From Actinomycetota bacterium (GTDB lineage Bacteria > Actinomycetota > Thermoleophilia > Gaiellales > Gaiellaceae), in the NCBI GenBank assembly GCA_004366385.1, contig SIRU01000051.1:1-64000 (forward strand): DNA of 64,000 nt, in the 5' to 3' direction. Below, one piece after another: positions 25,738 through 32,610 of this stretch. Below the pieces are notes generated by a model. The model was not told the origin of the DNA, did not search any database, and saw only the letters and a list, made by a program, of their open reading frames with translations. Position 1 is the stretch's first letter. Every line of letters starts with the position of its first letter. The position numbers were made by a program, and so were the translations under genes.

Positions 25738-26400
25738 TCAGCCTGTCGGCTGGTCGACGATCCTGATGTACGGCTTCGGCTCCTCCCAGCCGTCCGGCCA
25801 CAGCTCCTTCGCCTCGTCGTTCGAGACCGAGCCGGCGATGATCACCTTCTCGCCGTTGCGCCAGTTCACCGGCGTCGAGACCTTGTGGGTCGCCGTGAGC
25901 TGGAGCGAGTCGATCACGCGCAGCACCTCGTCGAAGTTGCGGCCCGTGGTCATCGGGTAGACGAGGACGAGCTTCACCTTCTTGTCCGGGCCGATCACGA
26001 AGACGTTTCGCACGGTCTGGTTGTCGGCCGGCGTGCGCGCCTTCGGGTCTCCCTCGACGTCTGCCGGGAGCATCCCGTAGAGCTTCGAGACGTTGAAGTC
26101 GGCGTCGCCGATGATCGGGTAGTTGGGCGCGGCGCCCTGCGTCTCCTCGATGTCGGCCGCCCAGCCCTCGTGGTCGCCCGTCGAGTCGACGGAGAGCCCG
26201 ATGATCTTCACGTTGCGCCGGTCGAACTCGGGCTTGATCTTCGCCATGTACCCGAGCTCGGTCGTGCACACGGGCGTGTAGTCCTTGGGGTGCGAGAACA
26301 ACACCGCCCACGAGTCGCCGATCCAGTCGTGGAACTCGACCGTCCCCTCGGTGGTCTCGGCCGTGAAGTCCGGTGCCGTGTCGCCCAGCTTCAGTGTCAT
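25738..26400 (-). CDS. 1-Cys peroxiredoxin (Prx6 type)
   Basis: 220 aa. The peroxidatic Cys45 lies in DYTPVCTTE. The long C-terminal extension with VSTPVNWRNGEKVIIAGSVSNDEAK is typical of Prx6/AhpC2-type enzymes that reduce H2O2 and alkyl hydroperoxides in the cytosol. Other cysteines are lacking, so it is 1-Cys and needs an external reductant. ATG at 26400 has GGGAGGAGG 4 nt upstream. It overlaps a short upstream reading frame by ATGA, so translation may be coupled to that leader. Confidence 0.94.
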   Translation of the reverse strand: MTLKLGDTAPDFTAETTEGTVEFHDWIGDSWAVLFSHPKDYTPVCTTELGYMAKIKPEFDRRNVKIIGLSVDSTGDHEGWAADIEETQGAAPNYPIIGDADFNVSKLYGMLPADVEGDPKARTPADNQTVRNVFVIGPDKKVKLVLVYPMTTGRNFDEVLRVIDSLQLTATHKVSTPVNWRNGEKVIIAGSVSNDEAKELWPDGWEEPKPYIRIVDQPTG

Positions 26401-26528
26401 CCTGCCTCCTCCCGGAGCTGCCGCCCCATCGATGATTCGCGGGCGCGCCGAAGCGCCTGCTGGTCGATCCCAAACGCTGCCGCCCGCGCGGGTGTTCCTT
26501 TGCGCGGGGGGATCCCGAACGCGAGCAT
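26397..26528 (-). CDS. Possible 43-aa leader peptide coupled to the peroxiredoxin gene
   Basis: The frame starts MLAFGIPPRKGTPARAAAFG, has GAGGAG 3 nt before its ATG (26528), and its TGA overlaps the peroxiredoxin ATG. The peptide is basic, with no domain. Chance frames of this size are common at this GC content, so the case rests on the Shine-Dalgarno and the exact ATGA junction. Confidence 0.35.
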   Translation of the reverse strand: MLAFGIPPRKGTPARAAAFGIDQQALRRARESSMGRQLREEAG

Positions 26529-26590
26529 GCACTCCTCTCGCCGCTGTGTCGTTCGCGGACACGACACCGAGAACGTCACAGCCGTGACAG

Positions 26591-26664
26591 TGGGCCCGCC
26601 TGGACTCGAACCAGGGACCAACCGATTATGAGTCGGCTGCTCTGACCAGCTGAGCTACGGGCCC
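26591..26664 (-). tRNA. tRNA with CAU anticodon (probably Ile2, or elongator Met)
   Basis: The minus strand folds into a full cloverleaf. The acceptor is GGGCCCG/CGGGCCC, the D arm GCTCAGCTGGTCAGAGC, the anticodon stem GCCGA/TCGGT with loop CTCATAA (anticodon CAT), and the T arm CCTGG-TTCGAGT-CCAGG. The discriminator is A and CCA is not encoded. CAU tRNAs with this ACTCATAATCG...TTGGTC pattern resemble tRNA-Ile2, which needs lysidine at C34; elongator Met cannot be excluded by eye. Confidence 0.9.
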
Positions 26665-26729
26665 TCGGGCGGCCAGCGTAACCGACGGTTCCGGCGGGCC
26701 CGCCTCCCCCGCTGCTGACAGAATGTCGC

Positions 26730-27188
26730 TTGGCCGTGAAGACCTTCCAGTTCGAGTCCCAGCTCCGCACCGCCGGCGGGCTCACCGTCACCGACATCAC
26801 CGAGGACGTCGCCGAGGCCGTGCGTCAGAGCGGGATCACGGACGGGATCTGCTCCGTCTACTCGCCGCACACGACCTGCTCCGTCCGGGTGAACGAGTGG
26901 GAGCGCGGCTTCCTCGAGGACTTCGCGCTGCTCCTGAAGCGCCTCGTGCCGAGCGAGCACTACTACGCGCACGACGACTGGGACCGGCGCACGGAGAACG
27001 TCTGCGAGGAGGACATGGAGATCGGGAACGGCCACGCGCACTGCATGTCCATGCTCCTCGGGCCTGCGGGCGAGTCGATCCCGGTGCGTGACGGCGAGCT
27101 CGCGCTCGGGCAGTGGCAGCGCGTGCTCTTCCTCGAGCTCGACCGCGCACGCGACCGCCGCTGGCTCGTTCAAGTCGTCGGCGTCTGA
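26730..27188 (+). CDS. YjbQ-family (UPF0047) protein, secondary thiamine-phosphate-synthase-like
   Basis: A 152-aa single-domain cytosolic protein. The family landmarks are VYSPHTTCSVRVNE (His-Thr-Thr and the Asn-Glu pair), GNGHAHCMSMLLG, and the C-terminal LGQWQRVLFLELDRARDRRWLVQVVG. Some members show weak thiamine-phosphate synthase activity; the true role is unsettled. The start is uncertain: TTG at 26730 is 5 nt after CAGAAT (26719-26724), and GTG at 26736 is two codons later. Confidence 0.9.
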   Translation: MAVKTFQFESQLRTAGGLTVTDITEDVAEAVRQSGITDGICSVYSPHTTCSVRVNEWERGFLEDFALLLKRLVPSEHYYAHDDWDRRTENVCEEDMEIGNGHAHCMSMLLGPAGESIPVRDGELALGQWQRVLFLELDRARDRRWLVQVVGV

Positions 27189-27200
27189 CCGAGCGCCGCT

Positions 27201-27551
27201 CTAGGAGGGCTCGACGACACGCTCTTCGCCGGCGGAGTCGGCGCGGAGGCGTCGATGGATGACCGCTGCGACCGCCAGAACGACGCCCAGCTGCACGAGA
27301 CCGGCTACGAGCGACCCGAGGTGCAGGACGCGCCCGCCAACGTCCCAGGTGAGGACACCAACCCACTCGGAGAGAGCGTAGGGAGCGAAGAAGTTGGGAC
27401 CGGGCCCCTCGTCGCCGAGCCCGTAGAGGAGGCCCGAGACGACTGCGGCGACACCCTCGGCAACCTGGATGAGCGCCCAACCGAGAGCGAGCGCGAGAGC
27501 GAGAGTGACGAGGGTGAGGTCACGCAAGAGACGATCGACCGCGTCGCGCAT
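27201..27551 (-). CDS. Hypothetical membrane protein
   Basis: 116 aa. Two strong TM helices (about residues 12-45, LVTLALALALGWALIQVAEGVAAVVSGL, and about 80-102, LGSLVAGLVQLGVVLAVAAV) flank an outer loop. The tail is charged. No family was recognised. ATG at 27551 has GGAGAAGG 9 nt upstream. It follows the SDR gene on the same strand by 59 bp. Confidence 0.7.
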   Translation of the reverse strand: MRDAVDRLLRDLTLVTLALALALGWALIQVAEGVAAVVSGLLYGLGDEGPGPNFFAPYALSEWVGVLTWDVGGRVLHLGSLVAGLVQLGVVLAVAAVIHRRLRADSAGEERVVEPS

Positions 27552-27610
27552 CGCAGCGGCCTTCTCCGACGTCTCGCAGAACCCTCCTGGTCGGGCGCGG
27601 AGTCGACGCC

Positions 27611-28384
27611 CTACTCTGGGGTGACGTAGGCCGCGGTGATGCCGCCGTCGACCGTGAACGCCGCGCCGTTCACGAACGACGACTCGTCGCTGGCGAGGAA
27701 GAGGGCCGCGTTCACGATCTCCCGCGGCGTGCCGAGACGGCCGGTCGGCCAGTGCGCCTGCCGGCGCGCGAACGCCTCCGGGTCGCCGCCGTAGATCGCG
27801 AGCAGGAGCGGCGTCTCCACCGGGCCCGGGCAGAGCGCGTTCACGCGCACGCCGCGCCGCGCGAACTGCACGGCGAGCTCTCGCGACATCGAGAGCACCG
27901 CGCCCTTCGACGCCGTGTACGAGATCTGCGAGGTCGCGGCCCCGAGCAGCGCGACGAACGAGGCGACGTTGATCACCGAGCCGCCGCCGCGCTCCAGCAG
28001 GTGCGGGATCCCGTGCTTGCAGCAGAGGAAGACGCCCTTCGTGTTCACGTCCTGCACGCGCTGCCACGCCCCCACGCTCGTGTCGAGCACGGACTGGTCG
28101 TCGGCCGGCGAGATGCCCGCGTTGTTGTAGAGCACGTCGATCCCGCCGAAGCGCTCCGCCGTCTGGGCGTACATCGAGCGGACGCCGGCCTCGTCGGCGA
28201 CGTCCACGCCGATAGCGAACGCCTCGCCGGAGCAGAGCGACACCGTCTCCTCTGCGAGCTTCGCGTCGACGTCCGCGGCGCAGACCTTCGCGCCCTCGCC
28301 GGTGAAGACGACCGCCGCCTCGCGGCCCATCCCGCCGCCCGCGCCGGTGATCACGCAGACCTTCCCGTCGAGCCTGCCGGCCAC
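27611..28384 (-). CDS. Short-chain dehydrogenase/reductase
   Basis: A 257-aa classical SDR. The NAD(P)-binding motif TGAGGGMGR (about residue 13), acidic [10 protein letters not shown] positions suggesting NAD preference, NNAG (about 88), catalytic Ser in NVAS, and the Tyr/Lys in YTASKGAV are all present. The C-terminal PGPVETPLL and SSFVNGAAFTVDGG are family-typical. The GTG start is 2 nt after the stop of the 60-aa gene, so they are co-translated. The substrate is unknown. Confidence 0.93.
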   Translation of the reverse strand: MAGRLDGKVCVITGAGGGMGREAAVVFTGEGAKVCAADVDAKLAEETVSLCSGEAFAIGVDVADEAGVRSMYAQTAERFGGIDVLYNNAGISPADDQSVLDTSVGAWQRVQDVNTKGVFLCCKHGIPHLLERGGGSVINVASFVALLGAATSQISYTASKGAVLSMSRELAVQFARRGVRVNALCPGPVETPLLLAIYGGDPEAFARRQAHWPTGRLGTPREIVNAALFLASDESSFVNGAAFTVDGGITAAYVTPE

Positions 28385-28386
28385 GG

Positions 28387-28569
28387 TCAGAGCCCGCGAC
28401 TCTCCCGCAGCCGCCAGATGCCGTACACCAGCCAGGCGAACACCGGCACCAGGATCAGCGCGGCGATCCACAGCACCTTCCCCGCAGTGGTGAGCGCCGG
28501 GTTCCGCAGGACGTCGGCCGCGAACGCGACCGTCAGCGCGACGTAGATGATCCCCAGAGTCCAGTACAC
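28387..28569 (-). CDS. Small PLDc_N-type membrane protein
   Basis: 60 aa with two TM helices (residues 4-22 and 32-52). The sequence NPALTTAGKVLWIAALILVPVFAWLVYGI matches the phospholipase D N-terminal (PLDc_N) domain found as stand-alone small proteins in actinobacteria. GTG at 28569 is preceded by AGAGGAGAGAC. It sits between the amidotransferase and the SDR genes in one operon. Function is unknown. Confidence 0.85.
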   Translation of the reverse strand: MYWTLGIIYVALTVAFAADVLRNPALTTAGKVLWIAALILVPVFAWLVYGIWRLRESRGL

Positions 28570-28596
28570 GTCTCTCCTCTCTTGTCGCCGCAGTCG

Positions 28597-29313
28597 TCAG
28601 GCTCTCGTGCGGGACGCGCGATACGCGCGCGCCTCGTCGACGAGCGTCTCGAACAGGGCCTGATCCTCTCCCATCTCGGGATGCCACTGCACGCCGAGCA
28701 CGAACCGGCGTGACGTGTCCTCGATGCCCTCGAGCGTCCCGTCTGCCGCCCACGCGCTCTCGACGAGCCCGTCGCCGAGACGGCCCACGCCCTGGTGGTG
28801 GTGCGACGTGACCTTGCCGCGCGCGCCCACGATCGCCGCGAGCCGCGTCCCCTCCCGCACCTCGACGGGGTGCTCGGCGAACTGACCCGGCACGCGTCGA
28901 TGCTCCTGGTGGCCGACCGTCTCCGGGAGGTGCTGGACGAGATCGCCTCCGCGCGCGACGTTGAGGAGCTGGAAGCCGCGACAGATCGCGAGGGTCGGCA
29001 GGTCGCGCTCGAGCGCCGCGGCGAGGAGCGCGAGCTCGGCCGCGTCGCGACGAGCCTGCGGCGTGTCCGTCTCCGGGTGCGCCTCGGCGCCGTACAGCGC
29101 CGGGTCGACGTCCGCCCCGCCCGAGAAGACGACCCCGTCGAGCGCGTCGAGGGTCTCGTCGACGCCGTCCTCGCTCGGCGGCACGAGCACCGGCCGGCCG
29201 CCGGCGCGCTCGACCGCGTCGACGTAGTCGAGCGGGACGAGCGCGGCTGGGAGGCGCCAGACGCCCCACGTCGCCTCCTGCGCGTACGTCGTGATCCCGA
29301 TCACCGGCCGCAC
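28597..29313 (-). CDS. Class I glutamine-amidotransferase-like hydrolase (PuuD/gamma-Glu-GABA hydrolase family)
   Basis: 238 aa. The nucleophile Cys is in LAICRGFQLLNVA (about residue 108), with VTSHHHQGV (about 170) and the catalytic His-x-Glu in VLGVQWHPE (about 210), as in PuuD, which cleaves gamma-glutamyl-GABA. GTG at 29313 is 7 nt after TAGGTT (plus coordinates 29321-29326) with no Shine-Dalgarno. A longer frame to 29394 lies upstream of this promoter and was rejected. It is the first gene of the amidotransferase-PLDc_N-SDR operon, perhaps for catabolism of a gamma-glutamylated amine. Confidence 0.92.
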   Translation of the reverse strand: MRPVIGITTYAQEATWGVWRLPAALVPLDYVDAVERAGGRPVLVPPSEDGVDETLDALDGVVFSGGADVDPALYGAEAHPETDTPQARRDAAELALLAAALERDLPTLAICRGFQLLNVARGGDLVQHLPETVGHQEHRRVPGQFAEHPVEVREGTRLAAIVGARGKVTSHHHQGVGRLGDGLVESAWAADGTLEGIEDTSRRFVLGVQWHPEMGEDQALFETLVDEARAYRASRTRA

Positions 29314-29382
29314 GCGCGGCAACCTAGCCCATCGCCGAGCACGACGCGCCCAATTTGCGAGGAATTTCGTTCCTGAGGGGTC

Positions 29383-29411
29383 TTGAACGGACATGTCCGT
29401 TGCCGTAGATT
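29383..29411 (+). promoter_or_regulatory. Consensus promoter of RNA copy 1 with 16-bp palindromic operator
   Basis: TTGAAC (29383-29388), a 17-bp spacer and TAGATT (29406-29411). The perfect palindrome AACGGACATGTCCGTT (29386-29401) covers the end of the -35 and most of the spacer. AATTTGCG lies 23 bp upstream of the -35 and is conserved at all three copies. Confidence 0.75.
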
Positions 29412-29417
29412 TCCGCG

Positions 29418-29559
29418 TGCGCCGAGCACGGGGCGCCGGTAGGTCGAAGCCCCCCGAGGAGCACTACGCGGCAGCGGAAGGCTCGTCGGGAAGGTGGACG
29501 AAAGCGTTCCCGGCTCGGCGAACTCTTGTGGCTGGGCCCTTCGGGGCCCGGCCCTTTTT
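29418..29559 (+). ncRNA. Structured RNA, copy 1, with intrinsic terminator
   Basis: Transcription should start at about 29417-29418. The closing helix CGCCGAG (29420-29426) pairs with CTCGGCG (29514-29520). Inside, CGAGCACGG and the 3' block GTCGGGAAG..GGACGAA.GCGT..CCCGGCTCGG match copies 2 and 3, while the 5' interior has diverged. A 10-bp stem with UUCG loop and five U residues (29530-29559) ends the RNA, for a total of about 142 nt. It has no credible reading frame and no match to a family I know. Confidence 0.65.
29530..29559 (+). terminator. Rho-independent terminator of RNA copy 1
   Basis: A GGGCCC-TTCG-GGGCCC core extended by four pairs (one G-U), followed by five T. This is the best intrinsic terminator in the window. 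Confidence 0.85.
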
Positions 29560-29655
29560 CTCTCCAGGGCCACCAGAGCATGCAGGCCTGGCCGCAGCCT
29601 GACCCTGTGCGAAAGGAAAAGATCGCAATTTGCGACAAGTCTCGCGGAGGGGGTC

Positions 29656-29684
29656 TTGACGGCCTCCTCGAGCCCCCCTAGAGT
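29656..29684 (+). promoter_or_regulatory. Consensus promoter of RNA copy 2
   Basis: TTGACG (29656-29661), a 17-bp spacer and TAGAGT (29679-29684), six bases before the first paired base of the RNA. AATTTGCG lies 21 bp upstream of the -35. Confidence 0.75.
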
Positions 29685-29690
29685 CCCGCG

Positions 29691-29793
29691 TGCACCGAGT
29701 ACGGAGCGCCGGAGGTTGATGGCTCTCCGAGTGGCAGCCGCTTCGGCGGCGGTCAGTCGGGAAGCCGGACGAAGGCGTCACCGGCTCGGTGCA
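29691..29793 (+). ncRNA. Structured RNA, copy 2
   Basis: 103 nt. The perfect 9-bp closing helix is TGCACCGAG (29691-29699) with CTCGGTGCA (29785-29793). An inner stem GGAGC...GGTTG/CAGCC-GCTTC is kept against copy 3 (CAACC-GCTCC) by compensating or wobble pairs. The loop ATGGCTCTCCGAGTGG and the block GGTCAGTCGG are nearly identical in copy 3. The predicted start coincides with the first base of the helix. Downstream hairpins at 29796-29809 and about 29811-29835 may end it, but without a T-run. Confidence 0.65.
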
Positions 29794-29999
29794 CTTCTTT
29801 GTGCGCAAAGGAGCGGAATCGGCTAGCGGCGAGTCCGCTCCGCGCGAAGGGAGACCCCTCCACGGGGTGCCCGGGCAGCTCACCCCGTCGAGGTGTGAAG
29901 TCGGCTGGTTGTCCGGGTAGGCGCTCGAACCGCCCCGGGCTGCGCTCGCTGTCGAGGTAACGCGACTGCCGGCGGCCGCTGCGCCGGGCGGCCATGTCT

Positions 30000-30018
30000 C
30001 TTGGGGAGCGATCGTCAC
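30000..30018 (+). repeat. Dispersed 19-nt element, copy B
   Basis: CTTGGGGAGCGATCGTCAC, the partner of 12268-12286. It is preceded by GGCCATGTC, a word repeated at about 30033 and 30049. Confidence 0.5.
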
Positions 30019-30051
30019 ACACTCGGCACACGCGGCCATGTCGCGCGCGGC

Positions 30052-30078
30052 CATGTCCAGGGTCGGACCCTGGACATG
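30052..30078. repeat. Perfect 13-bp-arm palindrome between RNA copies 2 and 3
   Basis: CATGTCCAGGGTC and its exact complement surround one G. The outer CATGTCC/GGACATG half-sites resemble the operator of RNA copy 1. The rest of 29850-30150 has no gene. Confidence 0.6.
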
Positions 30079-30176
30079 TCGCAGGAGAACGACCGGCACG
30101 GAATTGTCACGAGGGTGCGCTCGACGCCTGCGCACGGGACGCACGGAATTTGCGTGAGATTTCCCCGGACGGGTGC

Positions 30177-30205
30177 TTGACCGCGGCGCGCGACTCGCCT
30201 AGTGT
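30177..30205 (+). promoter_or_regulatory. Consensus promoter of RNA copy 3
   Basis: TTGACC (30177-30182), a 17-bp spacer and TAGTGT (30200-30205), again six bases before the RNA helix. AATTTGCG lies 22 bp upstream of the -35. Confidence 0.75.
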
Positions 30206-30211
30206 CGTCCC

Positions 30212-30313
30212 TGCACCGAGCACGGAGCGTCGAGGTTGATGGCCCTCCGAGTGGCAACCGCTCCGGCGGAGGTCAGTCGGAGACGCCGGACGAGGCGCCA
30301 CCGGCTCGGTGCA
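30212..30313 (+). ncRNA. Structured RNA, copy 3, upstream of the MFS gene
   Basis: 102 nt. The closing helix TGCACCGAG (30212-30220) pairs perfectly with CTCGGTGCA (30305-30313). The inner stem is GGAGC, bulge GTCGA, GGTTG, loop ATGGCCCTCCGAGTGG, CAACC, GCTCC, followed by GGC and GGAGGTCAGTCGG. It ends 65 nt before the MFS start. It may act alone or, by read-through, as the 5' leader of that gene, though the MFS start has its own -10 box. Confidence 0.65.
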
Positions 30314-30378
30314 TTTCTCTTCTCGGACACGTCCGCTCGAGGCACGGCCGGAACGGACGGCCCGCATATCCTGGCCGC

Positions 30379-31527
30379 GTGCGCCGGCTCGTCGTCCTCG
30401 TCAGCTCGATCGTCTTCGTCGACGCGCTGCTCTTCACCGCGCTGACGCCGCTCGTCCCGGAGTTCGCGGCCCAATTCGGGCTCTCGAAGTCCGGCGCCGG
30501 CCTGCTCCTCGGCGCCTTCGGGGCGGGCGCGCTGCTCGGCGGCATCCCCGGCGGGCTCGCTGCCGCGCGCTTCGGCCCGAAGCACGCCGTCGTCTGGGGG
30601 CTCGTCCTGCTCGGGATCTCGAGCCTCGCGCTCGCACTGGCCGAGAGCGCCCTGACGCTCGGGCTCGCGCGCTTCGTGCAGGGCTTCTCGAGCACCGTGA
30701 CCTGGGCCGGCGCGCTCGCCTGGGCCACGAGCACGGCCCCGCGCGCGCAGCGCGGCCAGATGATCGGGACCGCCTTCGGCGCCGCGGTCGCAGGCGCGGT
30801 CGTCGGCCCGATGTTCGGCGGGATCGCCGAGGCCGTGGGGATCCGAGCCTCGTTCACGGCCGTGGCGCTCATCGCGTTCACCTTCGCCGGGCTATCCGTC
30901 CTCGCGACGGCCGCGCCCACGGAGCCGCTGGAGCTGGCCGGGCTCCGGCGCGCACTCCGCGACCGCCGCTTCCTCGGCGGCCTCTGGCTGAACACGCTGC
31001 CCGCCCTCCTCTTCGGGACGCTCGTCGTCCTGGCGCCGCTCGCGCTCTCCGACGCCGGCTGGACGACGCTCGCGATCGGCGCCGCCTTCTTCGCCGCGGG
31101 CGCCGTCGAGGTGGTCATCAACCCGGTGCTGGGACGCATCACCGACCGGCGCGGGCGGCGCCTTCCGATCCGCGTGGCGCTCGTCGCCTCCATCGCCGTC
31201 GCGGCCGCGCTCGCCGTCTCGTCGGAACCGGTCGCGATCGCCGTTCTCATCGGCGCGGCGGCGATCGCCTTCGGCAGCCTGTATACCCCGGGGATGGCGC
31301 TCACCTCGCATCGAGCCGACTCCACGGGTCTCGCCCAGGGCCTCGCCTTCGGGATCATGAACAGCGCCTGGGCGCTCGGCGCGCTCGTCGGCCCCTCGCT
31401 CGGCGGCGCGCTGGGCGACGCCCGGGGTGACGCGGTTCCGTATCTCCTCGGCGCGGTGCTGTGCGCGCTGACGCTCGCCGCGACGCTCCGCCCAGCCGGA
31501 CGGGAGGTGCGGACGCATGAAGCGTGA
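30379..31527 (+). CDS. Major facilitator superfamily transporter
   Basis: 382 aa with about 12 TM helices in two halves. The MFS A-motif appears as GGLAAARFGPKHAVVWG (loop 2-3, about residue 55) and again as GRITDRRGRRLPIRV (loop 8-9, about 253). Probable exporter of drugs or small molecules in the inner membrane. GTG at 30379 is 6 nt after TATCCT (30367-30372), without a Shine-Dalgarno; the longer in-frame extension to 30202 runs through RNA copy 3 and was rejected. It overlaps the methyltransferase by 11 nt. Confidence 0.9.
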   Translation: MRRLVVLVSSIVFVDALLFTALTPLVPEFAAQFGLSKSGAGLLLGAFGAGALLGGIPGGLAAARFGPKHAVVWGLVLLGISSLALALAESALTLGLARFVQGFSSTVTWAGALAWATSTAPRAQRGQMIGTAFGAAVAGAVVGPMFGGIAEAVGIRASFTAVALIAFTFAGLSVLATAAPTEPLELAGLRRALRDRRFLGGLWLNTLPALLFGTLVVLAPLALSDAGWTTLAIGAAFFAAGAVEVVINPVLGRITDRRGRRLPIRVALVASIAVAAALAVSSEPVAIAVLIGAAAIAFGSLYTPGMALTSHRADSTGLAQGLAFGIMNSAWALGALVGPSLGGALGDARGDAVPYLLGAVLCALTLAATLRPAGREVRTHEA

Positions 31528-32110
31528 GCGCTGGAACGAGCGCTACTCGCAGCCCGGCCTCCTGTGGAGCGCGCGACCGAACCGGTTTCTCGTCGGCGAG
31601 GTCTCGGACCTCCCGCCGGGACGCGCGCTCGACCTCGCGTGCGGCGAGGGCCAGAACGCACTGTGGCTCGCGGAGCGCGGATGGCAGGTCGTCGGCGTCG
31701 ACTTCTCCGACGTCGCGATCGCGAAGGCGCGAGAGCGGGCGGCGCAGGAGGAGCTCGCCGTCGAGTTCGCGCTCGCAGACCTGCTCGAGTACGCGCCGGA
31801 GCCCGAGGCGTTCGACCTCGTCCTCCTCCTCTACTTCCACCTGCCGCTCCACGAGCTCCGCGTCGTCCTCGCACGCGCCGCAGCGGCCCTCGCGTCGGGC
31901 GGCACGGCCCTCGTCATCGGCCACGACCGCACGAACGTCGACGAAGGCGTCGGCGGCCCGAGCGACCCGGCGATCCTGTACACGCCCGACGAGATCGCCG
32001 CCGAGCTCCCCGGGCTCGAGATCGAGAAGGCCGAGCGCGTGTACCGCGACGTCGCCGACTCGCCCCGGCCGGCAATCGACGCGCTCGTCCGCGCCCGCCG
32101 GGCCGCCTAA
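31517..32110 (+). CDS. Class I SAM-dependent methyltransferase (TehB-like)
   Basis: 197 aa. It begins WNERYSQPGLLWSARPNRFL, as in TehB/thiopurine-type methyltransferases. Motif I is ALDLACGEGQNALWLAERG (about residue 38), the acidic loop GVDFSDVAIAKA (about 63), and motif IV FDLVLLLYFHLP (about 104). It is cytosolic. The ATG lies inside the end of the MFS gene, so both are co-translated and may act on one compound (modify and export). Its TAA stop overlaps the TAG of the convergent KhtT gene in the shared CTAA (32107-32110). Confidence 0.88.
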   Translation: MKRERWNERYSQPGLLWSARPNRFLVGEVSDLPPGRALDLACGEGQNALWLAERGWQVVGVDFSDVAIAKARERAAQEELAVEFALADLLEYAPEPEAFDLVLLLYFHLPLHELRVVLARAAAALASGGTALVIGHDRTNVDEGVGGPSDPAILYTPDEIAAELPGLEIEKAERVYRDVADSPRPAIDALVRARRAA

Positions 32111-32610
32111 CTCTCGAACGGGCCCTCGGCCAGCCGCCGGCGGAAGTCCCGGAACTGCCCCGCCTTGCCGACGGCCACCAGCGTGTCCCCTTGCTGGATG
32201 ACGTCCTCGGGTCGCGCGCCGCTGACCGGCTCCGGCTCGCGCAGGATCGCGATCACCGTCACGCCCGTCTGGGCGCGAAGCTGGGACTCCGCGAGCGTCC
32301 GCCCGATCGCGGGGCTCGTGTCGGGGACCGGCACCCACTCGATGTGCAGCTCGCCGAGCGCCATTTCCAGCTCCTCGACGATCTTCGGGCGCTCGTACGC
32401 CCCGCCGACGATCGCGCCCAGCTGCCGCGCCTCGTCGTCGTGAAGCTCGATGACGGCTGTGGGCTCGTCGTCGTCGCCGCGCCGGTAGAAGTAGATCTCC
32501 CGCTGGCCGTCGTTTCGCATGATCACCGCCACCCGCCCGCCCTGCGCGGTCCGGAACGCGTACTTGACGCCGACGCCGGGAAGGCGTGTCTCGCGAAGAT
32601 CGACTGGCAT
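32107..32610 (-). CDS. khtT: KhtT-like regulatory subunit of a K+/H+ antiporter
   Basis: 167 aa, soluble. The N-terminal about 75 residues form the small regulatory domain, and residues 80-165 a TrkA_C (RCK-C) domain (AIGRTLAESQLRAQTGVTVIAILRE ... GDTLVAVGKAGQFRDFRRRL). It gates the antiporter in response to cytosolic ligands; in Bacillus KhtT this is c-di-AMP and pH. It starts in TGATG overlap with the antiporter stop. Confidence 0.9.
   Translation of the reverse strand: MPVDLRETRLPGVGVKYAFRTAQGGRVAVIMRNDGQREIYFYRRGDDDEPTAVIELHDDEARQLGAIVGGAYERPKIVEELEMALGELHIEWVPVPDTSPAIGRTLAESQLRAQTGVTVIAILREPEPVSGARPEDVIQQGDTLVAVGKAGQFRDFRRRLAEGPFES

Noticed and set aside
26575-26588. Terminator after the tRNA (GTCAC-AGCC-GTGAC)
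   Set aside because: Only a 5-bp stem and no T-run; too weak to call.
29418-30313. Known riboswitch or RNA identities (cobalamin, SAM, fluoride, c-di-GMP, 6S, SRP RNA)
   Set aside because: Only short words resemble each; the conserved cores of these families (for example the cobalamin box or the SRP GGAAGCAGC loop) are absent.
29464-30585. Several overlapping small reading frames across the triplicated RNA region
   Set aside because: Frames are not conserved between the three RNA copies, whereas base pairing and promoters are.
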